Of a stretch of DNA of 64,000 nt, positions 1 to 12,400 are shown in pieces. The translations under genes were made by a program, and so were the position numbers. This DNA is from Glandiceps talaboti (taxonomy: Eukaryota > Hemichordata > Enteropneusta > Spengelidae): contig NC_135555.1 of NCBI RefSeq assembly GCF_964340395.1, forward strand, positions 7,048,431-7,112,430, read 5' to 3'. A model generated the notes under the pieces. The model did no database searches, had not been told where the DNA came from, and saw only the letters and a list, made by a program, of their open reading frames with translations. Position 1 is the stretch's first letter. Each line of letters opens with the position of its first letter.

Positions 1-458
1 ATCATATCCTGATGTTTCATGTGAATTAGAAAATGTGACTGTTGAGTGTGGTGATTTCACACCTGCAATAAGCAGGAGAGAAGTGAAACGACCAAGGAGA
101 TCTGACCGTACAAAGCACAGAGAACACAGACCAATATCTAATGTAGAGAATATTCATGATAGAAGAAAAAGGCAAAATAACGGCAATGTCAAAGTGATTT
201 TCACTGTGATTGCAATCATTACATCTAATGATCCAGTGACAGAAGCCATGCAGATTAATGTATTTTATGGTATCTTAGATGCATATTATGCCCTAGAAGA
301 AGTCAACTTTGACGGTGGCATTGAGTTAGACATAAATAATACACCAGTCACACAGGTGAATGCAGACATAACCTCTATACGCTTTGACGGAGTTGTTGCC
401 GATTGTTCCGTCGGTCAAATTGGAAAAGCTTCTGCCGGGCAAGAAAGTGCTCAGTGCA
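1..458 (+). CDS. Receptor exon 1 (partial): unknown extracellular module with furin-like site
   Basis: The frame starting at base 2 is open from the window edge, so the Met codon at 35 is internal and the true exon begins upstream. The donor is GTAAGT at 459 (phase 1). The segment contains a very basic stretch ending RRKRQ (about residue 65), a good proprotein-convertase match, followed by a hydrophobic, beta-rich segment ([16 protein letters not shown]) before the first GCC2/GCC3 exon. I do not recognise the domain. Cleavage here is inference. Confidence 0.75.
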
Positions 459-3400
459 GTAAGTATCACTATTACTTTTACAAAAGTTAGTTATGTGATT
501 TAATTGCTGGAGATTTAACATTTCCAATGTCATATTTGTAGTACATTCTACAACAGTACTGTACTAAAATTAAGGGTGCTAATATCAGTCTTGGTAAAGC
601 TGTGTGTATGTGTGTGTGTGTGTAACTCGTGTTAATGTACAAAAAACTGCCAGGCCAGTGCCTTGATAGGACTTATTTTATTTGGAGTAAAATGACTGAA
701 CTCGTCGTATGTACATGTACATTTTGTAGTTGAGACAAATGTACATAAATACCATTTTTCATAATAGAAAGTATTGTATATCTTTGAATGATGGCATACA
801 TTTCATGAATGATGAAATACAAACCTTTCATTTAACAATGTCAGCTGAGTCTGGATGAGGTTATAGCTTGTAGTAAGGTGTTAGCAAATAGAATCTGTGC
901 CACTGAGCAGTATGCATTGGAACTAAAATGGGGATGATTTACATTCCTTTAGAAGCTTTGTGAGAAAATGAGGAGGGAGATGATGAAACGATTTCTTTTA
1001 TCTTTATTTTGGACAGGGTGAAGTTTATTTATCTCGTGCCCATTGAAACAAATGTAATGTTTAATTTGACAGACATATCTTAATATCAACCTATAATCTA
1101 TTTGTATGATATAATTTACAGTTAATTGCCCTGCTGGCACCTACTGGGAGATGAGTTTTGATGGTGAAAGACAGTGTACACCATGTGCCAAGGGATTTTA
1201 TCAGATGAAAGAGGCACAAACTGAATGTATTCCATGTGACTCCGGGAAAACTACACAGACTACTGGTTCCAAGTATGAGGATGACTGTAAAGGTAAGTTG
1301 AATGGAAATCTGGTACCTATCATGATAGTAACATTTGGAATGGAAAGAATCAGAGCATTTGATATCACGGTGAACAGCCTGATGTTGCATCCCATTAAAA
1401 AACTCTTGTGGAGTATATTTGTTAGGGTTGATGATCATATCAGTAATTAAATGCTTATAAATAGACTCTTAGTTTATACCTATACATGTCATGTATCCAC
1501 AGAAGTAGAAATATGGATGCCAAATTGATATTTATATTATACTTTTCATTCATAAAACAACTTTCGTATGTTTTTCTTCTTGAAAAAAACAAACTGTGAA
1601 ACAACATGTACAAAGTCCATGTTACTCAATAAATTTGCAAAAAATTAAAATATGCATGTACAATAACTTCAGACACTTTCTAGTTCTTTGTAATTTATTG
1701 AGTTACAAACAATGACTTAATTGGGTATATGTTGTTTCCTATTGTTTTTTTCTATGGAAAGATGTATTAAAGTTGTTTTTTTAAAGAAAACCAATGTACT
1801 TATTCATATGACCACTTTTGATGTTTTCTAGGGATTCAGTAGCTAGCATATCTGTCGTGTCAGTCATGATAGTAACATTTGGAATGGAAAGAATCGGAGC
1901 ATTTGATATCACGGTGAACAGCCTGATGTTGCATCCCATTAAAAAACTCCACTTTTGATGTTTTCTAGGGATTCAGTAGCTAGCATATCTGTCATGTGTC
2001 AGTCACTGAATAATATTTGTATCAACCATGCGAACAAGACAAAGGCAATCTAATCTTTCCTGAGACAACCATATGTTCAGATAATGTGTGCCTGAGAAGC
2101 CTCTTGTAGTCTTAGCTCCACTGTCAGTGGCAGCTGAGCAGAACTTAAGGGTTAGGTTAATTCTCCGTTAGCGTCTGTCGTCCATCGGTGTCTGTTGTCC
2201 ATTGGTGAATGTTGTCCATCAGACTGTCGGTCAACTTTTCTACTTTCATCTTTATCTTCTAAAACTGCATAGTCAATTAACCTGAAATTTGGTGTATAGG
2301 TGTCAATTGATGAGCAGATATAGATTCGTTCGAGACAAGTTGATTGGATCATTTTTATGCAAATTGGGTAGAAAATAGATTTTTTGGTAAAAGTACTTCA
2401 AAAATCTTCTCAAAAACTGCTGGGCCAATTGAGTTGAAATTTGTTGTGTAGGTGTCCTGGGATAAGCAGATATAAGTTTGTTCAAGACAAACTGATTGGG
2501 TTATCAATGTGCAAATTAGAGGTAAAAATAGAATTTTTATAAAATGGTGACTATGATATAAAATACAGTATACTTTCTGTGTGAAATGTGTTCAATAGTG
2601 TGTGAGTCATCATATGAAAGTATGATACTAGGCCTATTGCCCTCTGGCCTGTTGCATGTCTATCTGATTCCATACTAATGACAAGGCCTCCGTGAGCTGC
2701 ATAGTGCATCAGATAGGATGTATGACAGTGCTTTTAAGTTTTAAACTATATTCGATACAACCGTCGTAAGTAGTTGATCAAGCCTACATGTATGATGACA
2801 TTTCTATATAATGTACGTAACTCTCTGCAGATTATTGCCAAGCAGGATTTTGGTCTGATAGTGGTCTTGAACCATGTATGAACTGCTCTGTTGGATACTA
2901 TCAGACGAACCAAGGAGGACTATCTTGTGTCAGATGTCCTGATGGAAAATCCACAGTCAGTGTAGCCTCAACCAGTCAAGATGATTGCATCTGTGAGTAT
3001 ATTGAAACGACACAAGCCGAGTTTATAGTTTCTTTGGTGTGTTATCTTTGTTATAGATGAAAGGGATATCTCTTGTAATCTAATTATATGAAATTTCAAG
3101 CATCCTAAAAGATATTGTGTAATTATTGAAAATCATGTTCCAAATTATATTGAATTTGAAGTGTGCATTCTTCAGATACAGCCTGATTACTAAAAATCAT
3201 CAGTTATGCAAATGGCTAATTAATGCTCATTGGATGTGCATCATAAACTAATTAGCCTTTGTGGTTAGCATATGGAAGATGTGTAGCAAGTTTCATTGAA
3301 ATTGATGCTGCAGTTTTTGATATATCGTGTCTGCAAATATACAATTTACACACACAAACAAATTTACACATGGACACACAGACAGATAAAAACATAACAT

Positions 3401-6400
3401 AACCTCCCCTTATGGAAGGTAAAAGTGAAAATGATGTTGGCATTTTTATTTGAAAAAGTTGTCGTGTAAACACAACCAGAGAAAGTAACTTTACTGAGGT
3501 CAAGATTTCTAAAGGATAAATTTGTAAGATCTGTCTTTACTTGAATGATGATTGTGGTGTCATATATTATATTTTTTTAGCACTGTGTTCACCAGGACAG
3601 TACTCTTCAAATGGTTTATCTCCTTGTCAACCCTGCCCACTCCATCACTTCCAGCCATACAGTCAACAGACAGATTGTATGGACTGTCCGGGCAACAGGG
3701 AAACAGCTAGTACTGGAGCAGTTCAGGAAAGTGATTGTATAGGTATGTAACAAATTGTTTGAACCTTGTGTAAATATATTAAATACATGCACTACCTCAA
3801 ACATTGAAATTGTTATCTCTTGAAACATGGTTTGATTAAAGTATGTGCATGGGAAAATCTACAAACAAATATAAGAGTGTTAAAAGGTGAAATTAAAACT
3901 ACAGCGATAATGAATAAATTAATCATAATTGTTAAATTAAATACACAATATTTTTTATTTTTGGTCAATATGAAAAGAAAAGATAGTACCAGGAAAAACA
4001 AGCCCTTCGCTGCATTCCAAAGTAATTGTATTTTTATGTGTTGTGCACTTTTTTCCAGCTATTTAGAATTATTACCATGTATATAAAAACTCACCTGTGC
4101 AAATGTTCTGTCTAAAGTTTATAACTTTAACTTCATTTCCACCAAGAAATACTAGTAGCTCATCAAAGAATTCAATGGGTATCCACTATGGCTTTGGCAA
4201 TGTTTTCTGAAGTCATGATGTATGACATTGTGTCACTTTAGACAATCATCCCAAATTCGCTGAAATTGATATTTCCCCCATCACAGTTCATGGAAGGTTG
4301 TAAAGTCCCATGTATAAATTGCATCGATTCCCTATAATCCCCACAGTTCATGGAAGGTTGTAAAGTCCCATGTATAAATTGCGTTCCTATAATCCCCACA
4401 GTTCATGGAAGGTTGTAAAGTCCCATGTATAAATTGCGTTCCTATAATCCCCACAGTTCATGGAAGGTTGTAAAGTCCCATGTATGAATTGCGTCCCTAT
4501 AATCCCCACAGTTCATGTAAGGTTGTAAAGTCCCATGTATGAATTGCGTCCCTATAATCCCCACAGTTCATGTAAGCCCTCACCAAACAGGAAAGCTTCC
4601 ATTAGCTCTCAGAAAGCTGTCAAAGACTACCCTTCGATAGCTATCCAAGGAAGACTTTTGATAGCTATCATCAAGGTGGTGATAACCCTCAGACACAGTA
4701 GAGGCAGGTATCTACTTAGCCATCGAGAGCTAGTTAGCCCTCCGATAGCTATACCTTAGCTCTGTGAGAGCACGAATTATTTAAATGAGAAGGCTAACTT
4801 AGCCGTCGATAGCTATCATTGATAGTTATCATTGATAGCTATCATTTTATGTAAATGAGGTGGATTGCTCAGCCATTGATAGCTATCATATACCCGTAGA
4901 TAGCTATTTTCCTATCGATAGCTTAATCCATTCTTAGGGGGTATTTTACATGACGAGAGATATATAGCTAAGTCTTCCGATAGCTATTCTCAGAACACGA
5001 ATTAGCCTTCCGATAGCTATTCTCAGAGCATGAACTATGATAAGAGAAGGCTTACTTACCATCTGATAGCTATCATGTACCTGCTGATAGATATTCTGTT
5101 CAAGTTATTGTACTTGTCAAAATATCCAACCTTGAGTGTACGAGTGTCTGTCAGTTGCAAGCCAAGTATGCTTCAATAATAAACTGGATAGCAACCACTC
5201 TTACCATCAAGATGTAGTAGAGAAATATGCACTAGCAACTTAGTAAATGATTGTTAGCTGGGATCTTTAAATAGCTACAAATACCTTGACTATCAAACAA
5301 TATTTTCACCAAAATGCACAAAGTTCTGTAAGTAGAAGCCATACAAAAGTATATACCACTGTAAACGAAACAAATTTAAGTGATAATACTACATTTATTT
5401 CATTTTAAAAAAAAATTAGATTGGTGCAACACATATCTGATAATAGGAACCATTGAAAATCAGAATCGACGTTGTTTGAAATATAAATGTCAGGAGAGGC
5501 AGTATAAGGAACAACAGCTCAATAAGACAATCAAAAGTTACAAATAATGTAATTGGAAATCAATATTGTACCATAGTTCAATAAGTCAGAAGAAGACATT
5601 GAAACATTTTCTCAAAATAATGAATGTTACAAAATTGTCACTTATTATCAGTATTGAACACAGATCAGTATTTCAAAATTAGGCACTGAAACTCATTGAA
5701 AGTTCATATGTCTTCATGAACAATCTCACCAATATGCTAGATTTTTTTTTTTTTTGGGTGGGGGGGGGGGGGGTCAATTTTTTTCCTCTTTATATTTACT
5801 TTTTTTTTTAAATTAAAGCATTTCAGTACCATTTTGAATTACCGACCTCTGCTGGGATTTTTTCATTGGAAGTTTTATTAGGCATCACGTCCAAGTTGTA
5901 TCTTTAGCTTTTGCAGCAAGGTACACTGAAAGAAAAAGAAAATATATATAATCACTCAAGAGTATGATACCAATGTATGTAAGTATACACAAAAGTTTAG
6001 AAACTGCTGATACATGTACATGTAGGCACATGGAGTAATTTTGTGGTACATTTTCTTGTACAACTACGCCAAATACATTCCACTTGCTGTTTTAATTTCA
6101 TGAATTGTATGTGGTACATTTAGGAAATAATTGTTCATTTTGAAAAAATATATTGTAACAAGATCAGTTCACAGATACAAGATTTGCAATATTATTAGAA
6201 ATTACCTATCATAATTTTATATAAATATATATATAAATATAACATACCTCTGACTGTATCAATATTATGAACATCTAGGACAGGTAAGTTGTGCCGCTCC
6301 TTGCCTCTCCTTAAACCCTGACACCACAGCTATTCATTAGTTCTTGCCTTGTAAATACAAGGCCAAGAACAGAATTCATGAGCGATCCTGAAATATATTG

Positions 6401-9400
6401 AAAATACATGCAAGATATATGAAACCTCAGGCAGTAATACACTTTTTAAATCACATCTTAATGTGTCAACACAGACTCTCCCAGAATTCTTCCATAATAA
6501 AGGAGGATTCATGTTTAAATTTGAGGTTAAACATATAACTTGTCATCTAGAAACCGTTAATTTCACAATACACACCAAGATTGTGGTTATACACTCCAAC
6601 TTTCAGCACAATCTACCTAAATGAGGAGTTGGCATTGAAGTAGTTTGCTCAAAAAATCAACTCTTAATGTTAAATCATTCACATTGTTTACATATAACAT
6701 GTAAAAGGAGAAGATTCAAAGAATTTCATACTCAACCCCCCACCCCACCCATCTCTACTTGTTTAATGTTCACTGTTTATCAAGAATTATTTTGCTATGA
6801 TGCAGCAAGATTAACAGTTTGTTAGAAATTCATCAAGTCACTTACAAATGTGTTATTTGTTCCACTCATGTATGGTGACCACACAAGTTATTATTAAAAT
6901 CAACTCACCAAGATAATCCTTAGCTTTAGCAGCATTATTTTCTGCATCGAACAGACCAACAGAACTAACTTTTACATCACTATACTCAACAGGGTGTTCT
7001 GTTAGAATCACAAGTGGTCTCATGGACTTTGTACCCTGTGGAGATAAACAGACAAAATTATAGTGCCAGTTACAACTCGACATACAATTTGTTCAGTGTC
7101 TTCTACAATGAAGTGTTACTTTCATACATGTCAGACTATAATTGATTGTTCTATTCTATTCTAAGCTTAGAGAAAACACAACTAATATTGCACAAAAAAT
7201 ATTACATAGGCCATCGTAACACCGTTCCATAAAGAGTGTAAAAACTTAAAGTATTACAATCAATCAATCTTTATTATGTAACATCATGCTTTAGCGAGCA
7301 TGGTAAAGCATACAAAGATAAGTAAATAAAATACAGAAAAAGTATGCATTCACTGCCATATTTGACACATCTCAGTCTATGTGTCAGAGTTCTCAGAGTG
7401 CATATTTCAAGAGCTAGGATCTACTGTGCTGTTCATGGCAATCAGTGTAAGGAAATCTCAGAAAAGGTTCAGTAAATTTAGACAGTGACAAAGTAATTCT
7501 ACATTAAGGCTAAGAAAAAAATAAAGCAGTTAATCATGGATTTCACGACTGCACAAGGCATGCAATACTGAGTAAATATTACTTACTTGGTCACTTTGGC
7601 GAGTGGAACACCACAATCCCGTCGTAAAATTCAGAAATAAACACGTATTTCCCGCTGTTATCGAGTTACTTGACAGGGAATTCACATTTTAAGGTTGCTG
7701 CTATAGGCATGTCATTTCCTAAGAGATCTACCTTGGTCAACCAAACTTCCCTCTCTTTACACATGTTACATAAGGTTAACGGTCAATGACCAGTTTGGTT
7801 GTTTGTTAAATGTAAACTCCTCTGCTCATCCACCGTACGCATGTTCATTATAATGACAGCCTTCACGGAGAACTTACACCGTATTAAAATGATGCCTGTT
7901 GCGAATAATTTGGTTTTATGAGCGCAGTGATCAAGCAAAAGCAACACTGATCAAGCGAAACGCATGAATGTCTTCAAGCTTCTACTTCTAGTCCATGGCA
8001 AAATGCTGAGACTCTAGAAGATAGAAGATTGCTCTAAAGGGGGGGGGGGGTACCTTGTAGTTCCATTTTATTTTTATTTTATTTTATTTTATTTTTTTAA
8101 GACTAGAAGATTGTTTTACAGGCGTTGGGGGGGGGGGTACTTTGTAGTTCCAATTTATTTTTATTTTTTAACATTTTATTTTAACTTGTTCCATTTTATT
8201 TTTATTTTTTAACATTTTTTTAAGATTATAAGATTTTTTATAGGCGGGAGGGTATAGCTTGTAGTTCCTTTTTTATTTTTTTTATTTTTTTGAGAAACAC
8301 TTACATTACACTAGATGAATCGCAACTCATTAGTCCAATTTATGAAAATACATGGGTTTAAAATTCAAATTCTGTTGGTAATTAATGACTTCTTTACTGT
8401 CATATTGACAAGGCTGGACTTTTGTACAAATTGGTAATTGCACTTTAAGTGCCAACAACTCACACCTTCAAGTTCTATCCAGAGCTTTATATCAGTCAAT
8501 GTTTCTTCATGCCTCTGTCGATGGCTTGCTTTTTACTTTGCTCACATATGGCTGTTAATATTTCTGATAGCTATTATGTGGATGCCTGTTTTAGCCTTCA
8601 CAACTTGTTACCTTACCCATCGAAGGCTGTGATAGCTTCGAAGGATAAGGGGGTTTAGCCTTCACATCTTTCTCAATGAGCCTTCAATAGCTGTGATAGC
8701 TATCGGAGGCTTAATTTTTACCTTAGCCCTCTGACTTAGCCTTCATAGTCTACCAGTCAATGGCTGTGATAGCTATGAAGGTTTGGGTTAGCCTTCACAT
8801 CTTGTTCACTTAGCCATCAATGACTGTTCAGCTTAGCCTTCAATAGCTGTGATAGCTATCGAAAGCTTATTTTTCACCAAAATTCAGTTTTGAGAGCTAT
8901 CGGATAGCTATCGGAGAGCTTATTTAGCCCTCCAGTTTGGTGAGGGAGGTTGTAAAGTCCCATGTATAAATTGCGTCCCTATAATCCCCACAGTTCATGT
9001 AAGGTTGTAAAGTCCCATGTATGAATTGCGTCCCTATAATCCCCACAGTTCATGTAAGGTTGTAAAGTCCCATGTATGAATTGAGTCCCTATAATCCCCA
9101 CAGTTCATGGAAGGTTGTAAAGTCCCATGTATAAATTGCGTCCCTATAATCCCCACAGTTCATGTAAGGTTGTAAAGTCCCATGTATGAATTGCATCCCT
9201 ATAATCCCCAGAGTTCATGGAAGGTTGTAAAGTCCCATGTATGAATTGAGTCCCTATAATCCCCACAGTTCATGTAAGGTTGTAAAGTCCCATGTATGAA
9301 TTGCGTCCCTATAATCCCCACAGTTCATGGAAGGTTGTAAAGTCCCATGTATGAATTAATGCATCCCTATAATCCCCACAGTTCATGGAAGGTTGTAAAG

Positions 9401-12400
9401 TCCCATGTATGAATTGAGTCCCTATAATCCCCACAGTTCATGTAAGGTTGTAAAGTCCCATGTATGAATTGCATCCCTATAATCCCCACAGTTCATGGAA
9501 GGTTGTAAAGTCCCATGTATGAATTGCGTCCCTATAATCCCCACAGTTCATGTAAGGTTGTAAAGTCCCATGTATAAATTGCGTCCCTATAATCCCCACA
9601 GTTCATGTAAGGTTGTAAAGTCCCATGTATGAATTGCGTCCCTATAATCCCCACAGTTCATGGAAGGTTGTAAAGTCCCATGTATAAATTGCGTTCCTAT
9701 AATCCCCACAGTTCATGGAAGGTTATTAAGTCACATGTATAAATTGCGTCCCTATAATCCCCACAGTTCATGGAAGGTTGTAAAGTCCCATGTATGAATT
9801 GCGTTCCTATAATCCCCACAGTTCATGTAAGGTTGTAAAGTCCCATATATGAATTGCGTTCCTATAATCCCCACAGTTCATGTAAGGTTCTAAAGTCCCA
9901 TGTATGAATTGCGTCCCTATAATCCCCACAGTTCATGTAAGGTTGTAAAGTCCCATGTATAAATTGCGTCCCTATAATCCCCACAGTTCATGGAAGGTTG
10001 TAAAGTCCCATGTATGAATTGAGTCCCTATAATCCCCACAGTTCATGTAAGGTTCTAAAGTCCCATGTATGAATTGAGTCCCTATAATCCCCACAGTTCA
10101 TGTAAGGTTGTAAAGTCCCATATATGAATTGAGTCCCTATAATCCCCACAGTTCATGGAAGGTTATTAAGTCACATGTATAAATTGCGTCCCTATAATCC
10201 CCACAGTTCATGTAAGGTTGTAAAGTCCCATGTATGAATTAATATGCGTCCCAGTAATCCCCACAGTTCATGGAAGGTTGTAAAGTCCCATGTATGAATT
10301 GCGTTCCTATAATCCCCACAGTTCATGTAAGGTTGTAAAGTCCCATATATGAATTGCGTTCCTATAATCACCACAGTTCATGTAAGGTTCTAAAGTCCCA
10401 TGTATGAATTGCGTTCCTATAATCCCCAGAGTTCATGGAAGGTTGTAAAGTCCCATGTATAAATTGCGTTCCTATAATCCCCACAGTTCATGTAAGGTTG
10501 TAAAGTCCCATGTATGAATTGCATCCCTATAATCCCCACAGTTCATGGAAGGTTGTAAAGTCCCATGTATGAATTGCATCCCTATAATCCCCAGAGTTCA
10601 TGGAAGGTTGTAAAGTCCCATGTATGAATTGTGTTCCTATAATCCCCACAGTTCATGTAAGGTTGTAAAGTCCCATGTATGAATTGCGTCCCAGTAATCC
10701 CCACAGTTCATGGAAGGTTGTAAAGTCCCATGTATGAATTGCATCCCTATAATCCCCACAGTTCATGGAAGGTTATTAAGTCACATGTATAAATTGCGTC
10801 CCTATAATCCCCACAGTTCATGTAAGGTTGTAAAGTCCCATGTATGAATTGCGTCCCAGTAATCCCCACAGTTCATGGAAGGTTGTAAAGTCCCATGTAT
10901 GAATTGTGTTCCTATAATCCCCACAGTTCATGGAAGGTTGTAAAGTCCCATGTATGAATTGCGTCGACCCATAATCCCCACAGTTCATGTAAGGTTGTAA
11001 AGTCCCATGTATGAATTGCGTTCCTATAATCCCCACAGTTCATGTAAGGTTGTAAAGTCCCATGTATGAATTGCGTTCCTATAATCCCCACAGTTCATGT
11101 AAGGTTGTAAAGTCCCATGTATAAATTGCGTCCCTATAATCCCCACAGTTCATGTAAGGTTGTAAAGTCCCATGTATGAATTGCATCCCTATAATCCCCA
11201 CAGTTCATGTAAGGTTGTAAAGTCCCATGTATAAATTGAGTCCCTATAATCCCCACAGTTCATGTAAGGTTGTAAAGTCCCATGTATGAATTGCGTCCCT
11301 ATAATCCCCACAGTTCATGGAAGGTTGTAAAGTCCCATGTATAAATTGCGTTCCTATAATCCCCACAGTTCATGGAAGGTTGTAAAGTCCCATGTATGAA
11401 TTGAGTCCCTATAATCCCCACAGTTCATGTAAGGTTGTAAAGTCCCATGTATGAATTGCGTTCCTATAATCCCCAGAGTTCATGGAAGGTTGTAAAGTCC
11501 CATGTATGAATTGCATCCCTATAATCCCCACAGTTCATGTAAGGTTGTAAAGTCCCATGTATGAATTGCGTTCCTATAATCCCCACAGTTCATGTAAGGT
11601 TGTAAAGTCCCATGTATGAATTGCATCCCTATAATCCCCACAGTTCATGTAAGGTTGTAAAGTCCCATGTATGAATTGCATCCCTATAATCCCCACAGTT
11701 CATGTAAGGTTGTAAAGTCCCATGTATGAATTGCGTTCCTATAATCCCCAGAGTTCATGGAAGGTTGTAAAGTCCCATGTATGAATTGAGTCCCTATAAT
11801 CCCCACAGTTCATGTAAGGTTGTAAAGTCCCATGTATGAATTGCGTTCCTATAATCCCCACAGTTCATGTAAGGTTGTAAAGTCCCATGTATGAATTGAG
11901 TCCCTATAATCCCCACAGTTCATGTAAGGTTCTAAAGTCCCATGTATGAATTGCGTTCCTATAATCCCCAGAGTTCATGGAAGGTTGTAAAGTCCCATGT
12001 ATAAATTGCGTTCCTATAATCCCCACAGTTCATGGAAGGTTGTAAAGTCCCATGTATGAATTGTGTTCCTATAATCCCCACAGTTCATGTAAGGTTGTAA
12101 AGTCCCATATATGAATTGCGTTCCTATAATCCCCACAGTTCATGTAAGGTTATTAAGTCACATGTATGAATTGCATCCCTATAATCCCCACAGTTCATGT
12201 AAGGTACGTTGTAAAGTCCCATGTATGAATTCCGTCCCAGTAATCCCCACAGTTCATGGAATGTTGTAAAGTCCCATGTATGAATTGTGTTCCTATAATC
12301 CCCACAGTTCATGTAAGGTTGTAAAGTCCCATATATGAATTGCGTTCCTATAATCCCCACAGTTCATGGAAGGTTGTAAAGTCCCATGTATGAATTGTGT

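Larger units (their letters stand above)
4577..8946. mobile_element. 4.37-kb terminal-inverted-repeat DNA transposon inserted in the satellite
   Basis: The left end reads CCCTCACCAAACAGGA and the right end, reverse-complemented, reads CCCTCACCAAACTGGA: 12 perfect bases plus 3 of the next 4. The ends cut one 55-bp satellite unit in two (…CATGTAAG before, AGGTTGTAAAG after), giving a 2-bp AG target duplication. Both subterminal regions (about 4.6-5.1 kb and 8.55-8.93 kb) carry many copies of the palindrome GATAGCTATC or near variants, often preceded by TTAGCC(N)TC, a likely transposase-binding array. No complete transposase is visible, so it is probably non-autonomous. I cannot assign the superfamily. 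Confidence 0.85.

Noticed and set aside
35-490. Start codon of the receptor at position 35
   Set aside because: The frame is open to the window edge before this Met, with protein-like text ([11 protein letters not shown]), so it is internal to a partial exon.
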